Shown here in pieces: positions 33,785-47,300 of a stretch of 64,000 nucleotides of DNA. The translations under genes and the position numbers were made by a program. The stretch lies in assembly GCA_029224185.1 (NCBI GenBank), contig CM055196.1, positions 18,027,009-18,091,008 of the forward strand. The letters run 5' to 3'. The DNA is from Karalla daura (Eukaryota; Chordata; Actinopteri; Chaetodontiformes; Leiognathidae). The notes under the pieces were generated by a model that did no database searches, was not told the DNA's origin, and saw nothing but the letters and a program-made list of their open reading frames with translations. The first letter of the stretch is position 1; every line of letters begins with the position of its first letter.

Positions 33785-36700
33785 ACGGAAAACAGACAGC
33801 AGTGAGCACACGGAGCGCAGAAAAACAACACATGATAAGATTTCCTTTTTGAAGGAGCCGCGCTGCAGGCACGTTTTATCACGTTCAGCTGTTGTGTGTT
33901 TCATGTTATTTTTACCATTACTTCAAGTGGTCACAGTGACCTTGGATTATTTTCAGATAAGCAGTGTCGGGAGTATGCGTAATGGGATTTATTATACATA
34001 TATTTATAACACAAAATATGAGGTACTATATTTCTTTAGAGTTACTAATTGAACTGATGGCAATAGAACATAACAGAACACACTTGAAATTAATGGATTA
34101 TGTTTCTATTTTCCCTCTTTATTTAACTCTACACAAAATTACATCTTGGTTTACTGTCTTGTGCGACTGTTTCCAGAGAGTGAGAGAGCAAATAATTGAG
34201 AATCACAAATCATTAGTGTCATATTTACCCTGCTGTAAATTGTGAGACAATGTTGGAGTAAGAATATGTTACTTACAATGGGCATTCTAACAGAATATGC
34301 TTCAAATTGTACGTGTTACGTTGATGGACTGACGTGTTATGTGTCCCTAGGAGAATACATTTTAAAAGTGACCCTTGCAACACAAGTTGAAGCAAATCAG
34401 AAGTGACACATTTAAAGAGGGTAAGACACAAAACCAGGTGAAAATATAACACCCCGATTGTATTAAATTACTGCAGGTCATACTTTCTTTATCACTTGAT
34501 CAATAGGAAAATTCAGATGGCACAGTTTACAACATATAGTGGAGTATGTTCACAGACTTAGGTCAAACTCTAATGTAAATAAATTAGTTTACTACAGGGT
34601 TCTACAGTGGGAGATAATAATTTATCAACAATGCCATAAAAGAGCATCTCCCAACTGATCATTTCCACACATGTGGCCCTAAACTGGTAACTCATCAGTG
34701 GAAATGAGCAGATTGTTTACTTGAAGCTAAACAGAAAATCTAATAGACCCAGTGAGCAAAGATTGGTTGATGCAATTTTTGGCTATAGAGACACTTAAAT
34801 ATATCATAATAATACATAATAGATGCAACGGGGAAAACAAACAGATGAAACACAGAAAAACAACACATGATGATATTTTCTCTTTGAAGGGGCTGCGCTG
34901 CAGGCATGTTTTACCACGTTCAGCTGTTTTTTCGTTTTATGTTATTTTTGCCGTTACTCGAAGCAGTTACAGTGACCTTGGATGATTGCACGACTTCAAA
35001 TAAGAAGTCGTGGATTTGAAATGACTGTGGAGTAGATGTTTCATTTTAGTTCAGCTCACAGATTTGTACTATTATCAAATACAGCTCACAATATAATATC
35101 CAACTTTGAAGTACACACACACACAGTCAAGTGAATGGATGGCTCTGACTCAACAATAGCCCAAAAGTCTCTGGGCCAAATATATGACCATGAGGGACCT
35201 CAGTGACAAGATTTTATTATATCATTGTTGCTTTGGTGATGAGTTTTCAATGATCGAATGGCACAATACAGAAAATACAGTTTATTAACTAATGAACAGT
35301 TCTACTCCGTCAAATCGACCCTTGATCTACTTGTCAAATATGGAGACGTGTGGAGGAGAAATGTAACAACCTAATCCACTGCTATAAAAGAGCATCTCCC
35401 AACTGAACATTTCCACATACTTATCCATAAACTATAAACTTATCAATAGAAATGAGACGATGGCTGTATTCTGCTTACTTGAAGCCAGACATTAAATTTA
35501 ATAGACCGAGCGAGGAGAGATGGCTTGATGCAATGTCTGTCTATGGAGGCACTTAAATATATAATAGAAATATATAATAAATGCAACACAGAAAACAGAC
35601 AGCAGTGGGCACACGGGGCAAGAGAACAACACAGAATAATATTTCCGTTCTGAAGGGGATGCGCTGCGGGCATGCTCCTTCACGTCGAGTTGTATGATTT
35701 GTGTTATTTTTACTATTACTTGTAATAGTCACAGTGACCTTGGATTATTTCACAACTTCTAATAGGAAATCAAACACTTGAAGTGGGTGAGGAATAACTA
35801 GGACTTTTCTTGAAGTCGCTCTTGCTTGGCCTACTTTCTGCGTGCCATCTCGGTGCTCCTCTTTTAAAACCCTGTTTCATATATAATTACACACCTGCTG
35901 GCACAAGTTAATGCTTTCACGTCGTGACCAAACGTGCTACATCTCCCCCGTGACCTCTGCTCGCCAAACAGCTTGTGAGAGATACAGGGAGTAGTATCAC
36001 ATCGAGTAAAAGCAAACAGGGAGGGGAACAGCGTGCTGCCGAACCCTGGAGAAATCATTTAAGTCGGCGGGCCACTTGTGTGTTTTGTTCTCCTTCCCAC
36101 ATCAAAATGGACCTTGAATATTGAATGGAGATAAGTGGTGAAACCGCATTACAACGATTCGTGAGCGAGATAAAGCCACGAGCTGCAGCACTTCTTTTTT
36201 TTTTTGGTTTTCTTATGCGCAACAGTGGTACAAGCCTGCGCCAAAGCAACGGCACATCATTTTTCAACATTGCACAAATGTTGAACAGGCTACATTCAGC
36301 ATGAACAGATTAATGGTTGTACATATGTCAGATGGGGCTGAATCATCCCCATTAAAGAGATTTATGCGCCTGTCTTCCATCAGGCAGTCAGGCCTGTCTG
36401 TGCTCAAGGTAAAGCGGGAATCAAAGTTCTCCGTGAGCTCACTATCCATACATTAATCTACACCTACGATACAGAGCCATCGAGTGCAGGTGGACAGAAG
36501 CAGGAACTGTTGAGTTCTACCAATTTGTTCAAGTCAGCTCGAAAGATTTACAAATATTTACAATTAAATATAGACGATATTTGATGACTTAATTACTTAG
36601 CAAAACATCCAAAAGTACGGTAAGTGATGTCTGAAACAGAACTCTTTGGATGAGCCTGTGCTGCCAAAATGAGGGATTTTCTTTCTCATTAGATGACAAT

Positions 36701-37080
36701 AATGAGATTTCAGAGGGAAAACAGTGGAATATGCAATGCCCAATACGTTTGCAGTCTTATTTCAAAATGTAGTGTAATGAGATAATGAGTCTTAACAATT
36801 CTATTCCATCAAATCAACCCTAATACCCCTGATCTGTACGGTAAAATAAGCCACCGCCCGAGTATTAGCGCTAATAACAACTTAATCCTTTTCTATAAAA
36901 GAGTATCTTTCGTCTGAACATTTCCACATACTTATCCATAAACTATAAACTTATCAATAGAAATAAGACGATAGTTTGCTTGGAGCTAAACATTAAAATT
37001 AATAGACCCAGCAAGCAGGGATGGGGTCTGGCTGTGGAGACACTTCAAAATATAATATTAGGTAAATGCTACACTTGTGA
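33785..37080. repeat. Decayed tandem array, period about 750 bp, abutting Kv4 exon 2
   Basis: Two blocks recur. The block with GAAAACAGACAGCAGTG, a run ending CTGCAGGCA, and CAGTGACCTTGGATTATTT occurs at about 33785-33960, 34845-34985 and 35585-35750. The block with TAAAAGAGCATCTCCCAACTG, ACTTATCAATAGAAATGAG, TAATAGACCCAGCAAGCA and GACACTTAAATATAT occurs at about 34630-34830, 35380-35580 and 36890-37070. Spacings of about 750 and twice 750 suggest four or five old tandem units. The leftmost begins 8 bp outside the exon 2 acceptor. Confidence 0.7.
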
Positions 37081-39090
37081 AGAGTGTTCATTTCTGGAGG
37101 GGAATGACTTTTTATTTTTTTTATTCCATCTTGACATTTATTATTAAAGGTCCTATCCTATCCTTTTTTTTTATGTGCCACAACATGATTTCAGCACTTT
37201 ATCAACAAATACGACAACAGCCCACAGGTTTTACTTTCATTATATTGGAGTACGTCACCGGTTCAAACCATCAAAATTCAATGAGAGTGTAGACTATTCA
37301 GACGCACTTCACAAATTGAATGGCTCAAGAGTGAAAAGTAAGATATAAAAGCAAACTTAGGTGACCTTGATACAGAGTTAAAAGTCGGTGATTCATGCCA
37401 TAATAAAAACATAGATTCAAAGACTGAAAATCAGGTAAATTGACCCGATTATTTATACATATACATATATATATATATACATATATATAGTGTAGTCTGA
37501 TATTTAGCGTGATCTGGCTGCCTCCTGCTTTATCTCCTGCTTTTTCTTGCTCACACACCTGTCTCGTGTTGTCCTCGATTACCCTGCCCTCCTCCTGGAG
37601 TGACTACAAAATTCAGGTCCTTTCCCTCTTGCATCTCCCCAGCAGCTCCTCATGCTCTTTGATTTGATGTGACTCTATTTAGGTCTCGTCTTTTAGTTCT
37701 TCCCTCGTCGGGTCGTCTGAGTATACTGCTCTTTGTGTCCTTGTTAGCTTTAGATCTTGTGTTGCTGAGACCTAATGTTTCCTGTGCCCTTATGTACATT
37801 ACATGTTTTCTTGTGGTTTGTGGACTTTTCTTTTGATCCCAGTTTTTGGTTTTGTTGGGTTTTTTTTGGTTTTGATGTTTCATTGATCGCTGTGGTTATT
37901 AAAGCTCCCTTTTAGTTCTCTCTGTCATTTTATTTCTGCATTTCGGTCTGAACTTCATGACTGTTAGATGTCGTGTCCTCTGACATCGTCCTCTGTATTC
38001 GAATTAAATGTTTATGTTTTATGTGTTTATATCATTATGAGTGCTGCTGCAAGTGCAATAATCTGCATCCGTAATTATGTGCAATTACATTCAGCATTTT
38101 GTTTGATGCATGTTATGCATGGGGTTATAGCTGGGAGATTCCATGTACTCATTAGGTGCTTTATAGAGCTGGGGAACAAAGACACCCTGGCATGAGACGC
38201 CTCCAACAGCTGCCGACTACAGCCAAGTGTTGGTAAAATTCACTCGTAAAATCAGTGACATTCTGTTGCCTCACGGAGAGCCGATTATCATTCACCATCA
38301 TAATTAGGGATTTCTCTCAGGCAATTAATATCAGCAGACACAAACCTGCAAATTACAGCCACAAATCATCGCAACATAACCTGCATGTTCATGAGCTGTG
38401 GACGCCACCCGCCTAGGACGACTCCTCGGGCTGGAGGATTAAACAGAGCAGATGAATGATTCAGAGCATGTATGTTTTCCTTGTCTTCTCTAAACATCCC
38501 TCCGCCAGCAATCCACAGGACTGCAGGTATGGGGAGATGAACGATCGGAAACCCTCATGCGCAAATGACCTGAGAAGACCATTACCTCCAGAGAGTAAGA
38601 TGAATGCAGGTAGGAAAGGACATCAGCATTGCTCAGTGCCTGTGACAGCCGCGCGTCTCTCAAGTGAGGCAGCGTAATGTGAATGTATCGCTACACGGGA
38701 GGTTGACTATTTCATAAATGAAGTTGTCTAATGCCCACCGCCGTCTGCTTGAGTCATTAGCCTCAGGTTTGCGTCGCGTTGTGCCCAACAGCCTGGGCTT
38801 TTACACAGCCTGGACGGAAAGATGTAAAAGTGGACATTTTAATATCACGCTTGATGGGACTTCATGTACAACAGTTTGCTTTCAACTTGAGTAATCTCAC
38901 ACAGATGTCATTAGTTTTACAGTTCATTACAGGTCAAGTCATTTTCCTATGTAATCACCGTCCAAGCTTGACAGCAGGTGTCAATTATAGATTCCGGATG
39001 TAGTGTTGAAAGCCTATTAAGAGAGTCACATAAAAAATGCAGGACGGTGTTCCTTGGCATAACTGTGGTTGCTCATGTGTGTTTTATTCC
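37080..39090. other. Kv4 intron 1, segment with no recognised element
   Basis: Contains a short (TA)n/(CATA)n stretch at about 37456-37489. Otherwise unique AT-rich sequence; the open frames are short and resemble no protein. Confidence 0.5.
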
Positions 39091-39168
39091 AATGAGTGTG
39101 TGTGTGTGTATGTGGGGGGGTGGGGAGGTGGGGGGGGTGGGGGGGGCTGGAGGGGGCTGGGGCTGGGT
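39090..39168 (+). repeat. (TG)n followed by a long G-rich tract
   Basis: TGTGTGTGTG runs into a tract at 39113-39168 made of at least seven G-runs of 3-8 separated by one to three bases (T, A, CT). It is a strong candidate for G-quadruplex formation on the plus strand. Confidence 0.8.
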
Positions 39169-39284
39169 CAAGATGCTGGAGAATGTGAAAATAAGTATGA
39201 AAATTCATAACTGGATGACTCAGACCGGGAATTAGAGAGACTCAAGCCTTGACTTTGAATTTAAGTTGAAACAAAGCAGACCTG

Positions 39285-39520
39285 AGTTTTTGGGTGCGTG
39301 TGTGGAGTTTGTACGAGAAGGTTGTATGAGGATTTCTCTAGGCGCTCTAGTTTGTTCGCACATGAATTTCTAGGTTGATTAGAGTCTCTAAATCGCCTCT
39401 AGGTGTGAGCGTGAGAGTGAATGTTGTGTATGTGCCCTGTGATCGACTGGTTGGCTCCAACAGACTCGTGACTAGGTATAAAGAAGGTACGAATACAGGA
39501 TAAATAAATGATGGAAGAAT
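39285..39520 (+). repeat. SINE-like dispersed repeat, 5'-truncated
   Basis: Contains GTGTGGAGTTTGTACGAGAA, AGAGTCTCTAAATCGCCTCT, AGGTGTGAGCGTGAGAGTGA and TGCCCTGTGATCGACTGG, the family phrases in order, and ends in an ATAAATAAATGATGG tail. Confidence 0.6.
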
Positions 39521-39869
39521 CCTCCCCCCTCCAGAATGTTTGCTTTCGCACACAGTCTTCAAAACGGTTGTCAACAGAGACGTACAGAAAACCTCTTTGC
39601 TATTGCACTTCAAAATCAGAATCGGAATTGCTTTTATTGTCAAGAAGTTATACTGCTTACATAGCTACGAGCTAAATAACATAAATAAACACAAGACAAC
39701 AAATAAAAGTTTTATGGATAAAGAAAGTAGAGAAAGTTTCTGAGTTTGCAGTATTGGAAAAGATCAGAAAATATTCTTAGATCTTAGACTTTCTGTTTTT
39801 TTATTGGGAGCTGAGGCTGAAATTAAAACGACAAAACTCTTGTACATGTAGGGACAATATATGTTAGAT

Positions 39870-40033
39870 GTGATACATCCATTCCTTTGTATCACACTGA
39901 ATCTAATTCGCCCTCTTTTCCTTCTGATTCAAATTCCAATTCATCATCCTGCATTTGCAGCCAATCCCAGCCAGATTCATGCTTGTGAATTGAACCGAGG
40001 CCGATTCTAAAATTCTGAATTTTGCACAGTCCT
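39870..40033 (+). mobile_element. Right-end fragment of the hAT-like MITE
   Basis: Ends with TTCTGAATTTTGCACAGTCC, the counterpart of the terminus at 21820-21843, preceded by the shared CAATTCATC-type interior. Confidence 0.5.
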
Positions 40034-40665
40034 GGTGCGAAGAGTCAACAGGAGAGCAGATGCATCGCGGCCCTCTTGGCAAGCATCCTCCTCTGAAAGC
40101 AAAGCACGGGAGTGAGCAGGTGAAAAAGGAAAGCGCACTCTGGAGAGACGCACTAACAGTGATGGATTGTTCATAAGGGGGAAGCTGAGATACACAAAGC
40201 TCTGCCTCCTGGATGACGGCAGAGGCAGGAATTAACAGCAGCTAGAGATTAAAGTAATGTTCCTGCTTTGTTCTTGTTGTCTCCGACTACCAGGTACCCA
40301 CGTTCGCTACCCCGGGCTGACACGGGTGAGACACAAAGATGGATGGCCTGATCCTTATCCACCCCGCAGAGGAGGAAGAGGAGTGTCGGAATGACTGAGT
40401 ATCAATTCCCCAGTTCCACCCACCTGAAACCATACTGCGCCCGCGCTCGCGCCGCTCTTAAAAACAGCGCATTGTGTGGAATCGTCCTGCGGTGAGATGA
40501 CAGCACTGCAGATGGAGAGGGAGAGCGAGGCTGGGGGGGCTCGCTGCAGACGGTCTGGGAGAAATGTCAGACTAAAAGGAATATTTGAATTCCAGAAGCG
40601 AGGGATGAATGTCCCCGCCCGGCTGGGATAATAGACCAATCAAACATTCATGAGTCCCTGTATCA

Positions 40666-40830
40666 ACCAGAGCTGTGTAAGATTCAGAAATTTCAGAGTT
40701 GGCCTCCATTCAGTTCGCCAGTCTGAATTTGGATTGAATTGTCTCCGCCCACAGGATGTTGAAATGGAAATTGAATTGGAAAGACAGGAAGAGGTGCTAC
40801 ATTCATTGCAGTTATACTCAAACACATGGC
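40666..40830 (+). mobile_element. Left-end fragment of the hAT-like MITE
   Basis: Starts CAGAGCTGTGTAAGATTCAG, a variant of the left terminus at 21199, and continues about 160 bp with weak similarity. It could be the partner end of the fragment at 39870-40033 after rearrangement, but the ends are ordered outward. Confidence 0.45.
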
Positions 40831-40994
40831 AGAAAGACTGCTTAAAATATAACATATTTTTACTTCTTTAAAATCTATATTTGTGCTTCAAAATATAAAT
40901 AGCATGTAGTTTACATGACCCCCCTGTATGTGTGTGTGTTTACTTCAAGTACTCTGGTTTTAATTAAAAAAACATAAAAAAACATTCATGTTTG

Positions 40995-41160
40995 GTTTAT
41001 CAGAGACTCTAAATTGCCCGTAGGAGTATCAGACCCAGACCCAGTGTTGTGTGTGTGTCCAATGTGTATTCCCTGCCTTTACCCGATGAGCCCTGAAAAA
41101 GACTCGAGCAGACCCTTAGCACTAAGGAGGTACAATAATGCATGGACGTATCTAATTTGA
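40995..41160 (+). repeat. SINE-like dispersed repeat fragment (3' half)
   Basis: Has AGAGACTCTAAATTGCCCGT, GTCCAATGTGTATTCCCTGC and GATGAGCCCTG, matching the 3' half of the copy at 58205-58535. Confidence 0.55.
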
Positions 41161-41814
41161 CTCTAAAAATCATTACCACTTTCCCCTTCATGTAGAATAA
41201 AGGATAAAATGATTTAATTTCAAACTTGACCCCCATTCAAAAGACAAAAATTCAAGGTAATATCATGCGCTTTGTCATTTTAAGATTCCTAAGAGTCCTT
41301 TCACACCATTTCTAATACTAGAAACTCAAAAAAGTCCAAGTCTGATAGTCTGACCATGAACTGCAGCAGCAAAGAAGCTCTCAAACAAATGCTGCCCACC
41401 TCAGATTGTTTTGTAACTATTGTGAAGGATTTTAGTCCAAACAAAGCATTCTAGCTCCGCTGGCAAGATGCACACAGTAGAAATGGACGTTTTGAATAGA
41501 TGTTAAAAATAGATGTTTGATTATTGTTGATAACAAACATGAACGTCTTCCCTTTTATCTCTTTAATTTAGATGAATATTCTCCATCTTGTTTCCTAAAT
41601 TCAAGAGCTGAATTGAATGTCAGGCGCGACTCTGAAATTTGTGTCGCCCTGTACTCGACCTGCCAGGCTGAGTGTGTGTTGGTTGACCTTCGAGGACGTG
41701 CAGCTTCTGTTCCATCAGGAGGAGCTGTGAGACTGATCCCTGTACATGACCTCAGCGTCCACACCCAAACACATGGACGCACACACAAGCAAGCGTGAGG
41801 ACACCCTGTGTGAG

Positions 41815-41847
41815 TGCGTGCGCGTGTGTGTGTGTGTGTCTGTGTGC

Positions 41848-41883
<36 letters not shown>

Positions 41884-41892
41884 GTGTGTGAA
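41815..41892 (+). repeat. (TG)n microsatellite
   Basis: About 75 bp of TG with CG and TC interruptions, in Kv4 intron 1. Confidence 0.92.
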
Positions 41893-43029
41893 AAGGCCTT
41901 TAATTTGACATCTAGTTAAACCAATCCCCCTTCCTAAAAAAGCAATCTTGTTCCTTGATTGTCTTCCAGAACCCTGCGTCTGAAATCTGACTGCCATCTG
42001 GTTAGTGGGAAGCGAAAGAGAAAAAAAAAAAAAAACAAACAAGATAGCTGGATGACTTTACAGACACGTCATTTGTTTATCTCTATGTTCAGAGGCGGGA
42101 CAGGGCGTTCGTTCTCCCTCCTGAAATCAGGCAAAATGGAATTAAATCTTTTTCTGCTAAACCTCATATTTTCTGGTCATTTTGGCAGCGCCGGCTGTTC
42201 AAGTGTTTGGGGCGGTGGGGTTGGCACATGAGAAGCAACACTTACGTTGGAAAAAAAAAAAAAGAAAAACCCTCTGGAGTGAGAACAGACTCGAGTTTCT
42301 GATGTAATCACAGAGGTCTACAGTGAGTCCTGCTGTCCTGCCAGCTGACGCGCCAGGCGAGATCACCAGCCACAGCTTAGCGGCACCGACAATTAGGATC
42401 CAGGCAGGATTGTGGCCGATCTCTCTGTCGACAGAGGTAAATTCCTGTCGTCTGCTGCCACCTCAACACTTGTGGATCCCACTTGGTGTGCTTTTGCTGA
42501 GAAACCTCACTCTCCGTAATGGAGACCTTGAGTGAACGATCGCTTTTACCTGAGTTTTGTTGAATCAGGACAAATATGTGTAGCAAGTGCAAAAAGAGTG
42601 TGTGTATGTGCCTTTGTTCATTTAAAATGAAGGCAGTGAGGCAGCACTTTTTTGAAGTTTCTGATTGAATGAAAGCCAGTGTACGTGCTTCTGGTTATTC
42701 TCGATATTTCCTGTAATTCTGGCTCAGACAAAGGAATATCATATGGCTTGATACGTAAGCACTACATATCTTATGTTGTTTAGCAAGAAACGTAAAATAA
42801 AAGTAATTAACCAAAAATCATTGAAATGATGAGAAATAATATAAAACAATTCTACACATACTCTTTCATATGAGTGAATGAGTATATGGATAAGACAGGA
42901 CAGGACAACGAGTCCGTATAAAGCCCATGTGTGGTTACAAGATGAGCATGAAATGGTGCTGGATCTGTGGAGAATATCTGAATATTACTATCATCTGAAG
43001 AAGGTCAGTGTGTAATATTCCCATTCCCA
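41893..43029. other. Kv4 intron 1, segment with no recognised element
   Basis: Contains two poly(A) runs (about 42020 and 42250). No gene-like frame. Confidence 0.45.
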
Positions 43030-43159
43030 AATACAGGATTGTATTAGGGTTTGTAAAATAGAGCCTGAGGTATTACTGATGAAACCGATGTTCCATAGCT
43101 TCTATGTTAGCCCCAGAGACCAAGGAATCAATGACCCACTCAACCATTCCTGGTCCCCT
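43030..43159 (+). mobile_element. piggyBac-like MITE, right end only
   Basis: TTTGTAAAATAGAGCCTGAGG, GATGTTCCATAGCTTCTATG and CCATTCCTGGTCCCCT end at 43159 and are followed by TTAA (43160-43163). No matching left end was found upstream, so the copy is 5'-truncated. Confidence 0.7.
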
Positions 43160-44129
43160 TTAATCGCAGGAAGCGAGTGTTTGATTCCACCGACACTGAG
43201 TGATCAAGGTCAGGGTGTTAAAGTGAGGAAGAGTCCTGTGATGAAGATCCCGGTGTTGCTGGACTGTGTGGTCCCGCCCCACGAAATCCTTCACGGTAGT
43301 GACTCGCGGATCCCTCTCACTTTGATCCACCCCACTTTGATATTTCAATGAGAGGCAATGGCACGGAACTAATTTGATTAATACGTTAAGTATTTTGATT
43401 CGTCAGCTGATTAGACGCGAGATGAATTAAGCACACCGCGCTATCTCACGCACCATCTATCGCCGTTGTTTCATGCCAATAATTACAGAGGGGGCCTGCA
43501 ATCATCTGAATCTGAAATTAATTTCAGTCTCACCTTCTTGTATGAGACCGGTTCAACTTCACATCACTCTTGTCGCTCAAGTCGATGTACGATTAGGGCA
43601 AAACATTGTGAGAAATGTTAGTTGTCTGTCACGGCAAACTCATCATGAATTGTTAGCAGCGGAGTGTAAGAAAGTGTAATTGTATTGAAATACTGAGTCA
43701 AAATACAAATTTGAGGCTGAGCTGTACCTGGGCATCACGATTTCTGTCACTATATTCCTCTACTCCCTAACAACTCGGAGGCAAATATCATGCTCATAAC
43801 ACTAAGTTAACAATGTTAATTTGAGTACTTAATTTAATTATACAAATTGTAATCAGCAGATTTATTATGATGAAATACAATATCACGACCTTTCCAACCA
43901 GATAAACATTTAGTGGGAGTTAACCCAGCTTCACCAGCTTCATTGTCATTTTCACAAACATATCATCACATCAGTAATCACAAACTGTCACTCATTTGTA
44001 CATATATTTACATATACCAATATAACTAAATAATTACACTGATTTGAACAGTTAAGGTTAAATCATGTCACAATATCCCAAGCTAATTAAGAAAAACTAA
44101 ACGCATATTCAGAGTTATCAGCGAAAATG

Positions 44130-44385
44130 TACCTACAAATGGGTCTTTTTTCTCAGGGGCTCAAATTCTACGTATCCCAATATTATCTCACACTCTCAGA
44201 CTCACACCTAGTGTCTCCAATCAACTTAAAATGCATGCACTTAGACTGTTGGGGAAAACTGGAGTACCTGGAGAAAAGCCCAAGGACATACGAAGAAAGA
44301 AGAAAGACAGAAAAGGCCTTTTGTCTAACAGGGATTCGAACTAGGAGGCGACAGCACTATCCACCAAGCTACCATATATACCAAA
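44130..44385 (-). repeat. SINE-like dispersed repeat, minus orientation
   Basis: On the minus strand: GGTGGATAGTGCTGTCGCCT, TAGTTCGAATCCC (a tRNA B-box-like sequence), CCAGGTACTCCAGTTTTCCC, AGTCTAAGTGCATGCATTTT and AGGTGTGAGTCTGAGAGTG. The B-box and the order of phrases suggest a tRNA-derived or chimeric SINE. Confidence 0.65.
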
Positions 44386-44389
44386 AATC

Positions 44390-47300
44390 TAATATAGATT
44401 AATATGCATAAAAAATGCTTTTGCTACTGGGCTTTTTGTGCATTTAGAGCTTTGTGGTATTTCAACACTGCCATTGCCATGAATAAATAAAAGATCAGAG
44501 TACCTCCACCATCTCGATTATGCTCTTTGAGCCGCTAAAACACTTTACAAACTAAAAAAACATTAGTCAAGGAGAAAAAAGTCAAGGTCCACCCCTTGAG
44601 CAGAATTAGCATTTATTCATCGTTTCAAAAAAGAAGAGATTGGTAAATTCCAACCGTGTTCTCAGCATCCTCCCATCCTCGGCATGTCTTTCATAATTCT
44701 GTGAATGCATGATTTTCCATTTGACCTTCAGCGACCATCCGCTGCACTCTCAGCTCCCTATCGCTGTTTCCTGGGGTAATTCACTCGCTCAGTTTCACAG
44801 TTCAATGCCTTCTACAGCACCGACAAGCCCTCCAAACCTGTGAGACCAAAACCTGTCAATTATCCCGAAACTCCTATACTGTCACCGAATGTACCAATCA
44901 AAAGTTGATAATGACAGAGGGAGGCATTAAAACTGCACGGGGACAGCTGCAAGGTCGGCAGGATGAGGTGTCCTCGTGGAGGAGACACGTCCTGCAGGCG
45001 TGACGTGAAACGCAAAGCAGTGTCAGGGTGGACGCGACATTAAAATCTTATCCGAGAGCATGACAGAGAGGTGCTGAAGCCTCACACTGACCAAGCGGGG
45101 AAGGCTTCATTTCTTTCTCCACAAGTCATGACATGGAGCAAATGGAGCGGTGCTCCACAACGATACGTCCTCTGTACCTTCTGCACGAGGCTGAAAGAGC
45201 ACAATATTCATCCTTGCTGACAGTTAAATAATAGATGTACCACAAAAAAAATGTAATTTTCCTCCTGAACTCCATCATGCTCATACAACTATGAATTCAG
45301 AATCTCAAGAAAATGGATTACACTGCCTTCGTGTCATGGAGGCACACTAACATGAGTGACAAGAAGATATAAATTTTTCTGGGGTGTATTTGTGAAGACC
45401 ACAAGATTTATGGAGTGCTGTGGGAGGAGAGGTCTTGAGGGCGGTTATGTCAGAGCTCTCATAAAATATTTAATTCCTAAAAACAAGAAAGGAAAGGCTA
45501 TAAGTTTGTTCTCCTCCATTGCCAATGGGCATCGTGAATCTGACCACAGAGTGAGAGGAGGGAGAGCAACAGAGATTGCTGAATTTTCAGACAAACAAGT
45601 GCAAGTGAGGCTAGTTGAATAAAGGAACCCCCATCTCTGGTGAACCATACATTTATATTATTGATGGAGCAAATGTAAATCTGTTTTGTGTTTGTCCAGC
45701 GTGTTAAAATATTAAGACCGTGCAGTGCTTATCTTCGTCCACCATGAGCAGACTGTGAAATAACATCTCAGAGTAACTGGCAGCACCACTGATGCCTTCT
45801 TCAATGCCATGGCACAGCTACACTGTGTACCATTGCATTGCAAACCTTAGGGGAGATATACCACAAGGTTTCAAGACTCAGAAGCACAATAAATGAACAT
45901 GATCTCCAACATGATCCCGAAACGCTGCGCATCATTCCTGATGTTCAGCACCGCATCGCTGGCTTCGGCCCGGGAGCACAACATCCAACACGCTGCCTCT
46001 CCTGGGTTTGGACACCAAAGACTGATGGGATTAAGGGTGTGTGGGCTGATAGGACTCTGCTCTGATGCTATCCCTCAGATATAGATCATTATAGAGGGGG
46101 GAATCCCACAGGCGCTGGGATTAGCCCGTTAGATTTTCACTGCAGGTGATAAGGGAGAGGAGGGGAGGCTGGCAGAGCTACACAACATAATGGGGAGATG
46201 GGGAAATGGAGATAGGAGGGAGCCAGAGGACCGCACTGCCTGGTGTAATGCGTGTGGTGGGAAAAACAGAGCACTCGAGTATGAGTTACTGTGAACAATA
46301 GCTACAGGGAAGGACAAGTCTGAGATAGGTGAGCGTCAGCGAGCAGCTCGAAGGGCGGAAGACGCACGCCGAGCGTTGTGGAAATGCGCGGCGCAGATGT
46401 GAGAGATTGCTTTGTATGCGCTCCCCGCGATCCAGCTGAGATCCAGTCTCTGCAGAGTTGTGAAAGGCGCTGGGCAGAGCTGAAGGTTAGCATGTGAAGT
46501 TCAAGGGAACAGTCATGGCTGGCGTGGCCACATGCCAGGCGGCGTTGATGCATTGTGAATGAAGACTTTGTGATGCAGCAGAGTCAACGCCGCTTTGATC
46601 CTCCAGCTGAACGTTCACCCCAGAGTCTCGGCAGCCGCCCAGACCCAATGCAGGCTGGGTGAAATTCCGCACTTTTAGCCACGCAGACACAGATAAACCA
46701 TATAGAATAATCCCCCACGTATGGCTCTCGCAAAGGCACCTCAGCTCTCTCTCTCGCTCACATATCAAACATGTATTCCCTCAGCCCTCCAAATCCCAGC
46801 TTAACCCTCACCCCACGAAACAGGCGGCTAGTTATCACCACGGCTTTGACATTACCATGCACGCCCTCTCTCATTTGGGAGATCTTCTTAAGAGTCAGGG
46901 ATGATAAAAAGCTTTCCTCTCTACCGCTCTTCCATTCCTGACTTTGACTCACCCTTCCTCTGCCTGGACCTGCCTCTAACTATGAGTTGGAGATGAAACG
47001 CTTCATTCTCTTTCACTTTCTCCTCCTTCGCTATTATCATGCGGCGCTAGTGTAGCCCTGCTTGACATTTCTCTTTTCTTCTGCTCCTCTCCAGTTTCTT
47101 TCACCTGCTGACACTTTAGAAACAACTGCTGTCCTACGCAAAAAAGCGCCTCTATTCCGCTGCCATTATTCGCCAAGTCACCTCTACTTCAGTCCCTCAT
47201 CGTCGCGATTACAACCAATTTCTCATGGCAATTTCTTTTAATTGCTAGATGAATGGCTCCTTTGTATTAATAGAAGTTGTATGGGGGTTAAGCAGCTACA

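Noticed and set aside
37141..37170. TTAAAGGTCCTATCCTATCC as another piggyBac-like MITE end
   Set aside because: Only the first few bases fit and no partner terminus was found.
44335..44350. tRNA-like B-box (TTCGAATCC on the minus strand)
   Set aside because: No A-box at the right distance and no cloverleaf; it belongs to the SINE-like repeat.
45356..45622. 88-codon plus-strand ORF with Lys/Arg-rich sequence
   Set aside because: No family resemblance, no splice partner, unique intronic surroundings.
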